From Neurospora intermedia (taxonomy: Eukaryota; Ascomycota; Sordariomycetes; Sordariales; Sordariaceae), in the NCBI GenBank assembly GCA_037102815.1, contig BTPP01000001.1:1265001-1329000 (forward strand): a DNA stretch of 64,000 nucleotides, read 5' to 3'. The position numbers and the translations under genes are program-made. Below, in pieces: positions 1-10,768 of this stretch; the stretch's first letter is position 1, and each line of letters begins with the position of its first letter. The notes beneath the pieces were generated by a model. It was given only the letters and a program-made list of their open reading frames with translations. It did not search any database and was not told where the DNA came from.

Positions 1-744
1 CCCAGGTGGAACTAATGGCTGGCCCATGTTCCTCAGGAAAGGCCCGAATGTTGGATGACGGTCGGAGTTGGAGCCTGTAAGCTTGGATCTGATCGGGCTA
101 AACTCCGACCGTAGTTGCGGGGTTTGCTAGAAAGCTGGTTGAGGTCCGGATACCGAGATTTAGATCAACAACACCAAGCCCATACGTAATCAATTCGGCA
201 CCCAAGGATAAACTTATCCAGCCTTGTTGGAACCCAGCTCGTGGCCGCTGAAGAACATGAAAACGATATCTGAGGTTGTCGAACGGACGGTAGGCGGCTT
301 TAATATCCCAAATCAGCAGGTGGTCAATCTCTCGCTCGGGGCACCTTTGTAACTACCCGCACATTAGTCAGTACATTCTCTTGTTGGTGAGTTTATCAAG
401 TCAACCGATACCTGGTGTAAAGCGATTAGATTTTTTACAAGCTGCCTTTTACAGAAGCCATGTCATCTATCCCCTTGGGCTCATCACCCTTGCAGGGATA
501 CACAAACCATACGGTCGCGGGCGAAAAACAATACCAGTCAACTTCTATTGACCTCATGCTGGAAGTTGAACTCCGCTGCAGCCTAGATGATAATAACTCC
601 AGCAACTCTCTGATTATGCTTATACCGTACCCGTATGCGCCGCCATGCTTCTTTTTCCTGTGGCCCAATAAATGCCGTGATCCCGGAAATAACAATAATA
701 AAACAACATAGTACGAAGTGACTTTGGTTCAAATCCTCCCACGA
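1..744. other. Left-edge spacer, no gene recognised
   Basis: Only short overlapping open frames are present and none has a recognisable domain. The last part probably holds the 3' untranslated region of the caspase-like gene that ends at 745 on the minus strand. A gene lying mostly outside the left edge cannot be excluded. Confidence 0.5.
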
Positions 745-3515
745 TCAGTCGACATCCATACCGTCCGAATCCGGCGCCGATAACGCCACGGTGATTGATG
801 GATCCTCATCCTCTTTCTTCGTACTTTCGGCAGCAGTTGAGTTTTGATTCGCGTTTCTATCGGCGGGCATAGCTGATCCATTTTGCGGACAGAGCCTATA
901 CGTGTCGTCCTCGATCCGTTCAATGATCCCTTCATCAAGCGCCCATTGTGCTAGCAGGGGATCCACGCCCATGCGATCAGCCTCTCCCTTCTCCATATGT
1001 CGACCAACATGTTCTGTCCACTCATCCCATGACCCGGCGCCCTCAAAAACGCTCTTACAGTCGGGTTTGGGACAAGACGATCGTTGAGGGGGTTGCCTGC
1101 GCGTTACTAGACACGATGCTTGCATCTCCTTGACATGCGCCTCCCACTCAGCGAGAAGTCCTGCCTCCGGCTTGCTACCGGGTTTCTTGAGGATCGGCGG
1201 CGCATGCATTCGTCGCAGGTGCTGCGTAAATAAATCTTTGCGGTTGAACTCATTACCTTTGCCATCGGCGCTGCTTTGAGGACATGCCGAGCACCGATAA
1301 TATTGCAGGCACAGGTGCTGAGAGGCTATGTGACGCTTCCACTCGTTCTTGGACCCGAACGTGCTTGCACACCCGGCGAAGGAGAAAGCACACGGGAACG
1401 GCCGCGTGTGAGCAGCTGCGATATGCTTGCGGAGCGAAGACGAGTCCTTGAATGGCGCATGGCTACAGTGGCTACACCGCGTCTCTTGCTTCGACACTTG
1501 TTTCTGAAGCGGCCTCCTCCCTGTTGTAATCCGTGGGCTTTCACTGGGAATCTTGCCGTTGACCCCTCCAATCTTGGCACGAGGGGTGCTATAGGGGACA
1601 CCGCCGTAGTGAATCTCATCCATAACGGCGTCATTCACTTCGAAGGAGGCATCGGGTTCTTCAGGATGCCTAACTGCAATACTATCTCCCACCCTGTTGC
1701 TTTGTGCGTGGACATCGCTCAGCATCTTCAACTGTTCTGCCGCTTCTTTCATCTCGTCGGAATCTTCTGCGTCGTCCTTGGCCTTGGGACCGGGGGTCTG
1801 AACTGGAGGGCCAGGAGTGACGGGAACAGCCCCGTTGGGTGTGGGAAGCGGGACCCGGTGCTCCTGCCGTGGTTGGTTCTCCTGTGTAAGGGAAGAGTAA
1901 TGGCTCGTGTGGTCTCGCCGGTTCAGCGACGGGCTAACTGCAGCAGCCTCTCGTGCTTCTAGCAAAATGCGGCCATCCTCGAAGTCCTTGGTCATTGGTT
2001 GGCCGTTCGCAGCAGACTTGACGAGTCGCTGGTACAGATGAATCATGTTGTGCGAACTGATATATCCCAAGAAGCAGCAGACCTTGTCGTGCTGGACAAT
2101 GTTCCATATCGAGAGCGGCATCGATATCAAGAGCATAGTAGGAGGCCCGAGGAACATGCCCTCCACCGTGATTTTGGAGGCAACGGACGGAGGGTTATGG
2201 AGCCACTGGTGGAAGAAGCCCATATCTGCGCTCGCATCTCCCACGAATGTGGTACAAACTAACACTCTACTGCTCTCCTCGAAAGTAAGGTCAGCCACTT
2301 CTGTGGCGCTGAGCGGCTGGTCATCCCGAGTCGACCTCCAGGCGTCCCCATCCACGTCAGCAGATTGGGGAGGCGACTGCAGCTGTGCAACTTCTTTCTT
2401 CAAGGGCCCAAGCACAATATCGCGTCCTTTGGCAGGAGTCAAGGTGAAGGTTACAGGAACTCTCTCGGGCGGAGCTAACTTGGCTGTTCCGTTGACCATC
2501 TTGGCAATGGCTTGGGCGCTCTCGTGTTGCCGCAGTGTTATTATCTCATCGAGCAGCTTCTGAACGCTGAAGGGACGCCCACTGGCCAGCTTGGTAAGAG
2601 CATCAGCCAAGGTAGCCGTGAAAGAGCGGGGACCGGCCTCTCTTGAACTCTGTTCTGGCGTGTGCGCGGCAATGGCCTGTTTGGTACCGTGACTCCCAGC
2701 GGGAGGCGAATCCTTAATGGCACAGGTGTCTAACAGGAGCAGGATCTCGGGCTGGGCGTCCTCGAACAGACATCTAACACCGTCCCACTTGAGCTTGGCA
2801 GCATCGTCGCGAGCGTTACTGCACCCGTAATGTCAGCCTGGGAAACAGGGGCGATGCTGTAAGCAAAAGGGTCAACCTACCAGGCCCAATAAAGGTGATT
2901 GTCTTGACCGACAAAACCATGGCCGGCGTAATAGACAATCAAGAGGTGATCAGGACCGGCGTTTTCCAAAAACGACGCCATTTGGTAGCTTAGCTTGATG
3001 CTGGGGTTCGGCACGGTAGGAATGACCCATTTCTCGGTGCTGTAGTTGTACCGATCCCGAAACACCTTTTCCAAGAGCAGCATGTCTGCCTCAACACTGA
3101 GGTCCTCCTCCCATCTCAGCATGAGTACGGACACGCTCCGGTGGGGAACAAGTTGCTCCTTGACCATCTTGATGTACATGGCAGCATCTTGGAGATGTCT
3201 CGCATAGGCCTCGAACTCTCCACGTTCGGTAAGTGGTGCGGACTGCGCAGCCTGCTGTGCGGGCGACACGAGTGGTTCGGCAGGCGGGAAGTGCTGCTGT
3301 GAAGAGGAAGATGATTAGCAGGGAAACGGTAGTGGAATCACAAGGCTACTAACCTGGTCCTGGGGGAAGGACTGTGCTGACGGCTGGCCCTGAGCCTGAA
3401 CCTGAGCCTGGGCTTGGGGCTGAGGCTGAGGAGGACTTGTCGATGGAACGGCGGATTGAGCTGGGGCATCGGAAACCTTGGGAGCCAGTCTCCTCCGCTT
3501 CGATGGAGGGTCCAT
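745..3515 (-). CDS. Caspase-like (peptidase C14) / C2H2 zinc-finger fusion protein
   Basis: Model of three exons: 3515-3354, 3296-2881 and 2818-745, giving 883 aa in one continuous frame. Introns are 57 and 62 bp with GT..AG ends. The ATG (context aacATGG) opens a basic stretch, PPSKRRR, that may be a nuclear signal, followed by a Pro/Gln-rich linker. Residues about 65-260 resemble a caspase-fold domain: YYAGHG supplies His180 and LLLLDTC supplies Cys225, spaced about 45 residues apart as in C14 dyads. The second intron falls between the two catalytic residues. A predicted globular region (about 300-470) follows, then C2H2-like fingers at about 640-735 (CSHC..H, FNRKDLFTQHLRRMH) and another near 775-805. 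The family suggests a cysteine peptidase or death-signalling protein with a nucleic-acid or protein-binding tail, but the substrate is unknown. Loss of activity cannot be excluded. The tail ends in an acidic, low-complexity stretch. Confidence 0.85.
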
Positions 3516-5929
3516 GTTGTCGTCAATGTAAGCCACTTGGAGGATCACACGATAAGCGGTGACGGCGGGATGGAGGTCGAGGACGAAGATTGCGCGTCCG
3601 GCCGGAGCAAGGAAGTAGCTAGCTACTACCTCTAGGCTGATAGCAGTATCAATGCCGGTAGTGGGTGTAGTGTATGGATCAATCGAGGCCACAAAGGGCA
3701 CGGCAGGCCTGACGGGACAAGGATAAAACAACAATTTGGCTGAAGGCGCGATTATAAGGCTGGACGAGGCCGCAACAAAGCCCAAGCAAGCCTTTACGAA
3801 GGCAACAGATGCGTCAAGGAGGCGGTCTTGGGGGCCTTAAACTGGTGGACACGACAGCCTGAACAGACAGAAACGTCTGGCTGATTGCAGCAAATGAGTT
3901 GTCGGGAGCGGACCGGATTACAATGGCCGCCAATCAACTCGGTAAGAAGACTGCGAAGTGACGGGATGGGCTAGAGATATCCCATGCACAACTCGCACAC
4001 AGGACGGACAGAGGAAGTAGAAGGGCAGGAAAGAGATGAAGGAACGATAAGAGATAAGTTTGGTTTAGATGGGCGAAATTCAGCGTCGGCGCTGTGTTGT
4101 TGTTTTTGTTGTCGTTACTGTCTTGACCCTGTAGATGTGAGTCGTGCCATTCGGCGAAGGTCAGGCAGGTCAGCCACAACAAGAGGGAAAGAGAAGCGGG
4201 GGAAGTGCAGGTTCAGTTGGGAAATCCGAGGTCAGGTTGTCTCGCCTCGACGACAGCAAAAAAAACGAGGTGGTGAGGGCCCGGGAAGCGGAAGTGCAGC
4301 CAGGTTCCAGGTTGCCCAGAGCCTCCGACTGTTAAGCAGCCAAGTACTCCCCGGTTGCCATACAGTGAAGTGAGGCTGTGGTGGTAGACTGAAGCTACCT
4401 GGAGGAGGAGCGACGAGGGACTGCAGCTGATACTCGGCTTTGAATTAGCCTTGTGGGAGGGCGCGCAAGGTTCAAGGACCAATTGCATCTGCGACGGGTG
4501 ATTGGCCAGATGGTGCAGCCAAAAGGCCCCATCTTGCACGCACGCACCTATACGGATGGAGCCAGACAAGACCTGCTGAGCGGGGCTGACAGCACCTGGA
4601 AGCCCACCGGGAAGCACCTATCGACAGTTATCGGCCACGGCCTCGTCCACTTGGCAGGCGTTTCTCCTCGACTGATTGGTGCACAAGCACCCTCTCTTGG
4701 GATCGCACCAGATGCGACCAGCCCCGCCCCTCGTAACCCCCAGTGGCCCATCCGTCCAATCCCATCAAGGACCTGCCTACCTACCTACCTATGTAACCGG
4801 TATCTGTCCTCTCCTCCTCGTTCGCTTACACGACCCTGCACTCCTCACTTTTTCTTGCACTTCGAATCAAAAGCGAGGTTCCATTCCGACCTTGTCCTTC
4901 TCCATCTATCCATTCCCGTTGAGCCGTCCAAAGCTCGGTGAAAGTCGATAGGGACACAGCTTGAAAGATGACCCTCAAGATGTCGTCGACCATGGTGCCG
5001 TTGTTGAATATAGACGATAGAATGCTGGGAAGAATGCTAGTATGCACTAGCCTTCCGACGGGAGGTCAAGGCCGTGTCAGTTTCCATGCCTCTAAACCTG
5101 CAACCTGACCCATATCCAACTCTTTTGTTTTTTGTTGATTTCTTTTGCTTTATCTTTGCCGTGTACCCAATGCGCCAGGCTTGGATTTTGTCAGCTGCAG
5201 CGTTGCGGCCTCACCTACAGACCGACAGGACCATGGATCGATGTATGGATGCTATTGCTTTACTTACCACTCTATTCCCTCGCCGTCTTTGCCTTGTCTA
5301 TTTGTGCATTTTCTGCGCATTCCTGTTCCCTGTTCCCGTTTCGCCTTGGATCGGGTAACAACTCAGGCGCACGTCAAGCACCTCCATGGCTAAGCCAGAC
5401 TCAGAACGCTCCTTTGAACTCACTGACTTCCCTCGAGACTAAAAGAAACAACACAGAGGGGAAATGGGAGAGTTGCATGGGGATGCGTCTGTGCCCAACG
5501 ATAGACATTCCAACTGGTTCTGGGCCATTTCCGCCTGCTTGCGCCCTGCCCATTAATTCATGCTTCCTCGTCCCCTTCACGAGGAGGGTTGGGCCAGAAC
5601 TCATCAACAAACGAACGGCGGTGGGAACGGCGGACGAACCAGACCTACTTGCATCGACATGGCATCGACATGGCATGGTATGGGCACTACCACAAGCCCA
5701 CGATCCGACGAGAAAACAAACGATTCGTCCGCCTCGTTCACCATCCAGCATGCTTTGCCGAATCAGAAGAGACAGGAGAGCCTCGGACCGCCCACTGCAT
5801 GCATGACGAGGCCAAAGAAAGCTGCCAGCACCGCACCGCCTGGGCGCCGCGCGGGCACCTTCTCAGTCGAGAGATCGAGAGATCGAGAGACCATGCCAAC
5901 CTCGCCAACCTCCCGGATCCCTACCAAGC
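3516..5929. other. 2.4-kb spacer upstream of the caspase-like gene
   Basis: This interval holds the 5' region of the minus-strand caspase-like gene. It is CT-rich in places and contains an ACCTACCTACCTA run near 4777-4792. The longest open frame (224 codons on the plus strand from 5132) looks like translated spacer: no domain, no conserved-looking splice sites, and competing frames of similar size. No gene is called. Confidence 0.5.
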
Positions 5930-5934
5930 GTTTC
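5930..5934. repeat. Target-site duplication GTTTC, left copy (Copia element)
   Basis: The five bases GTTTC directly abut the left LTR and recur exactly at 19168-19172 just outside the right LTR. A 5-bp duplication is the usual outcome of Ty1/Copia integration, so the two copies fix both ends of the 13.2-kb insertion. Confidence 0.9.
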
Positions 5935-6107
5935 TGTGAGATCACCAACGAGATCAAGCGGTTGGATACGATTGATTGAGTGCTATGGAGAGAGAGAGAG
6001 AGAGAGACTGGCAGAGTCTGGAAGGCTAGATGTGGTGCGGTCTGGGCAGGGCACAGAGTGGGGACTGGGCTGTGCCCAGTCCAGTGAATGCCAGGGACCC
6101 ACCAATA
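5935..6107 (-). repeat. Copia LTR, left copy (3' LTR of the minus-strand element)
   Basis: This 173-bp direct repeat starts with TGTGAGATC and matches 18995-19167 at all but a few transition sites. It holds a (GA)n tract near 5988-6007. A short G-rich purine run on the minus strand just inside it (6108-6114) fits a polypurine tract. Base composition is normal, unlike the element interior. Confidence 0.93.
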
Positions 6108-6195
6108 CACCCCCATAGACTGGAAGACTGCCAAAACAGTGTCTAAACCTCTATACTATTTACATTGTGATATCTTTCATGGTGTTGACGATATT

Positions 6196-6350
6196 TCAAG
6201 CCCAGGGAACCTTCTTCTGGACCATACCCATCAACTTGATAAATCTAACGTGCTTATCCGCCTTCAATGGCTTTGTCAGACCGTCGGCTGGTATTTCGTC
6301 ACCCGGTAAATGTTCGATTGTGAATGCTTTCCTGTCTACTTCTTAAATTA
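6196..6350 (-). pseudogene. Un-RIPed C-terminal edge of the Copia RNase H region (fossil)
   Basis: The minus strand of this GC-normal edge reads as the last part of a Copia polyprotein, including the family motif ADGLTKPL and a basic tail, and ends at a stop at 6196-6198. It identifies the element's family and orientation. The rest of the polyprotein, at higher coordinates, is heavily RIPed and dead. Confidence 0.85.
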
Positions 6351-8137
6351 ATTATTTATACCGTATATCGATATATCGATTCTTAGTTGGGACGTTGGGG
6401 TTGAGAATCCGGTCTTTGGCGTTACTACTATCCGTATAAAGAATTTTGTTAATCTTGTAGAGACTTAAATTTACGTTCAAATTATTAAATATACTATTAA
6501 CCCAGTCGAGAGCCTTAGCCGTTAGAACTAAGTTAGTAAACTCCGCTTCTATCGTATTAATTGTAACGAGATTTTATCGTTTAGACTTCTAAAGGACGGA
6601 ACTATAAGTAAAGAATATAATATAGCCCGCTATATTCTTCCTTGAAGGGATGTTATTGGTAAAGGAGGCGTCTATATACGCGTAGAAGGATAGGGCTATT
6701 AATAGCGAGAGTATACCGCCCAGTTTAATACCTAAATCGGGATATTCGGATAAATATCGCTATAAATATTTTATAATAACGAGGTAGTGATTAGTAGGCT
6801 TTTTAATACCCTTTAATAGTTTATTAACGGTAAAGGCGATGTTTAGCCGGGTATTTATTAATAATTAATTTAATAAGTTAATTTTTTTAGGGTAAAATTT
6901 GGCCTCTTTTAGTAATATATTATTACTCCTATAAATTTTATAATCCGGTAGCTATAGTATTTTAACGCTATAGAGCTTGCTATTGTTATTAAATTTAGCG
7001 ATAATTGATTTAGTATATTATTATTAAGATATAAAGATTGTACGAGTCTAGCGGTCCTTTACGATATTATAGTTTAGGAATATACGGATTTGTCCCAACT
7101 CTTTGAGTTTAAAATAGTTAGCCAGCTAATCTTTAATTTAATTAATAATAGTTACAGTTAGTATAGCGACGAAAAGGTCGTTAATATATAGAATTAGTAA
7201 TGCTCCTAGCGCTTTATTAGTAAGTAAGTATAAGTTTATTAATATTAGGATAAATTTAGCTTCTTTAAATATTGGTACTAAAGTATTAAATTAGTAAAGT
7301 AGGGAACGTTTAAAACTATAGAGTACTTTAGTAAATTAGTATACTATATCTTCTTTATTATAGCCGGGTATATGCTTTTTAAACACTATCGGCTGTTCAA
7401 TATAATATTAAATATCGTCGGGTATAGGTACATTTAAAAAAGTAGTATCGAAATCGAATTAATAATACTCGTAGTTATTTATAGTTATAATAATTAAGAA
7501 TAATCTAATATTAACCGAATATACTACCGCTATATATATTTTTTATACCGCCTAATTACTTTATTCGAAATTACTATAGACTACCTATCTAATTCTAGCC
7601 TTCTAATCTTTAGTATCGATATTATACTTCTTATTATATACCTATTTCCTAAGTAGGACTTCTAATTTTCTAAATCTAAGAACTAAAGTATAAATTCCCC
7701 TATCTTCGAATACTTTAGTTTACTTTTTTATAGCTGGTAATTAATGGGATTCAAAATTGCTTTGTTTGCGTACGATTTTATAGTTCTTGGGTATAAAACG
7801 TTGGGCTTTATTAGTAATAATAACTACTATATTGTAATTAACTTTAATAGTAGTAAGGTAGTATATAGGTATTATACGTCTTATTAGACGACCCTTTATT
7901 ATATTGTAAAAATTATTAAGTAAATCTATTGAATTTTAAATAATATTGCTATTACTATTTTTTACCTATTGAATACCGTATTTGAAGTCTATTAGCTTGG
8001 TTGTAAATCGACGAGGTTTGCCTTTATTTACCTTTATATGTAGTGCCTAAGTACTAAATTTAGAGGGTTAGCTTGAACTTTATTTTGGCTATACTTATAC
8101 GGATTGTTAGCCTATAGAGTCTAGCCGAATTATTATA

Positions 8138-8215
8138 GGGCCCGAATTCGAAATTAGAAGGCCCGAATTCGGGTTCGGAGGGTCCGAATTCGGGATAGCC
8201 TATTGCGAATTCGAG
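8138..8215. repeat. Short tandem GAATTC-containing motif inside the Copia fossil
   Basis: Three loosely spaced copies of a CCGAATTCGGG-like unit lie between the integrase and reverse transcriptase regions. This linker part of Copia polyproteins is usually variable and low-complexity, so the repeat may be an expanded linker. Confidence 0.5.
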
Positions 8216-10499
8216 GTTTATTGTTCTTTATTCTTTGGTTGAAGCTGTAGTTTACTAATTTGCGATACTAATGACGGGGTGTATTGTCGCGTTCTGGTAG
8301 GGTTTGGTGTGCCTATTGGTGGCAATCTCGCTTCTAAAGCTGGTTGTTGAAGACTATTGGGTAGTAGGGTGCCTGGAGTAGTATAAATAGTCATCTTATT
8401 AGAATCGCGTCGGTCGCGGTTACAGTTGCGGGGTATGGGGTTTTCTTTATTAAGATCTTCGAAATTAAGAAGGTCGTTATTATTGTACTCGATAGTCTCT
8501 CTGACTAGTGAGTTTGATAATTGATATTGTAGTGGATCGGGCGATAAGGGCGCTAGTGAGGTTTTTAGAGCTGGAGTCGGAGTTGGTGACGGTAATATTG
8601 GTAGTACCGTATTAATTAGAGTATTTTGGGGAGGCGCTGTGGTTGCTGGGGTAATCGAAGTGATTGGAGCGGTTACGGTAGCCGTTGTAGTTGAGGGTAC
8701 TAGTATAACTTCTGGCGAGAGTAGTAGTATAATTATTATTTCCTACGTCTTTTTAACTTTATCCTATTATTAGGGTAATTCGATTGTCTTCTTTAAATAT
8801 GGTTGTGGAATTGTACCGTCAACCTTAACCTAGATTTGGTAATTGTTATTAGTTACTTTATTGATTTTATTAATTATCTGGTTTAAAAAGATGATGTGGT
8901 GTTTAATAACGCTGCCGTCGCTATTGCGGGCTAGATCTTTATAATTGACCGGGTCTTTTTCAAGGAAGGTTACTACGCTAATTCTAACGATTTCGCTAGT
9001 ATAGGGATTTTAAATAAATACGATGCGACTGTGGATGTTGTTAAAACCGATGAAATGACCCTTTTGTACTCTGGTACGAAATTTATCGCCTTATAGTCGC
9101 TTTTTTGGCTTAATGAAGTAATAAGCCGTGTAGAAGTAAGACTTTAAATGTTTGAGATACGGTTGTTTAATTTTGTTTAGGAAGTTAGTTGTTTTAGTTA
9201 GTAGTTCCTATAGACTTTTGCCTCTAACGTTAGCTTTGGAAGGTAGTAAGTTAAGTATTTTAACAATATAATTAATAATAAAGGGCTATAGATACTCTAG
9301 AATATTGAGATTTATTATTAAAACTCTGGCTCGTTGTATAATAATAGTACTAGTTCTTTCGATCTTTCCTTATATCTATAGGGTATAGGGTATTGATTTT
9401 AGAAGTTCGATGCTTTCTATGCGTACCTATTCGACGATTTTACTATATTAAAATTCTTTAATATTGAAGCTAAACTCTAAATTGCTATTAAAGTTAAATA
9501 CCCTAATTTTAAGCCCGCTTTAAAGTTTAGCCTATTTCTTAAATTCTTTAATTTGAATAAAGGCGTTACCCTTATTGACTATAAATCTTGCCCAATAGAA
9601 GCCGGTAACCTAATTAATAAAATAGATTATATACCGATATCCCTTGTGGCCGGGTAGAGTATAGGAGATAACGTCGACGTGGATGTAAGCTATTAGTTAA
9701 GTAGTTACTTTATTGGCGATTTTGGGAATTATATTGTAAGCCTTAGCTTTAATATATATTTTATAGAAGTAGTCTTAGATATTACTTAATTTAATACCGG
9801 CCGCCTCGTAAGCTTTAAGAATTTAGTCTTTGCCTACGTATATAAGGCGACGGTATATTATTAAATAATTAATTAAAGCTATTAAAGTATAGCGGAGGTC
9901 TTAGGGAAAGTCTAGTTGCGTATATACTGGTAGAACTGGGAGGTCGTTGATCTATTTGTATTAAATCGTAACTTTACTGTACGCAGATATCTAGTTAAAC
10001 TTTATATCCCAGACTATGCCGTTATCGAGAAGACCTCTTGTAGTTAATAGATTTGTTAGGGTAGAGGGATTGTAGATATAGTCTTTAATTCTAATTTTAA
10101 TAGTTATATTATTTAAGGTGGCTATAGTTAATTTAACGGTGCTAATGTAGTAAGTATAAGTCGAAGTTCCGTCGCTAATAGTATAAACCGATAGATGTGG
10201 TAGTGGTTGTATGTCTATAAACTATTTAAGGTAGTTGAAGATATTACTTGTATAACTAGAGTTGTAAATAACTAGATTTCTAATACTATTTAGTAATTGC
10301 CTTTGAGCCTATTGGACTTTAGCGGGATTATTGTAGGTATGTTAAAGTTGTAATTAAGAATAATCGATTAATTAACTACTACCCTGAGTATAGTCAATAC
10401 GCTTAATAGTACTAGCTAGGGGCTCTAGTAAAAATCTATACTACTACCGCCTAAACCACTTAAGCCTATGAATATTCCACCTCTATACAATAAGGTAGA

Positions 10500-10504
10500 G
10501 TTAG
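10500..10504. repeat. Target-site duplication GTTAG, left copy (Gypsy element)
   Basis: GTTAG directly abuts the left Gypsy LTR and recurs at 17655-17659 outside the right LTR. This shows that the Gypsy element entered the already resident Copia element. Confidence 0.85.
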
Positions 10505-10768
10505 TGTCACAGGGTTAGCCTGTGTGCCTTGTGCCTGGTGCCAGCGTACAGCAGCTTCTAAGACTGCCGTACGCTGTCATCACTGCCGGCAAGCCGGCTA
10601 TTGCCGGCAACTGATTGGTTAGAACGCTACCTGCCGCGGGTCTGCCAGACCGTCGTCGGCCGCCTTCATAAGGCCAGCCTTCCGGGCACTCGGCTACACA
10701 CTTCTCTTCCTTTCTCCTTCGTACAATTACGCATATTCACATCTACCATCTACCCTTTGCCCGTAATA
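10505..10768 (+). repeat. Gypsy LTR, left copy
   Basis: This 264-bp copy begins TGTCACAGGG and is nearly free of RIP, with good GC content. It includes the palindromic segment GCCGGCAAGCCGGC. It aligns end to end with 17391-17654; the differences visible are overwhelmingly C-to-T or G-to-A in the right copy. Confidence 0.93.

Noticed and set aside
1276-1962. 228-codon plus-strand frame
   Set aside because: It lies wholly opposite the zinc-finger exon of the caspase-like gene, whose frame carries recognisable domains. It is a shadow frame.
5132-5806. 224-codon plus-strand frame in the spacer before the Copia element
   Set aside because: No domain, low-complexity composition, and two rival frames of similar length overlap it; there are no convincing splice partners.
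5935-6107. Duplicate of 18995-19167 considered as a segmental duplication or gene fragment
   Set aside because: Equal length, terminal TG, flanking 5-bp duplications and an adjacent primer-binding site show that these are LTRs.
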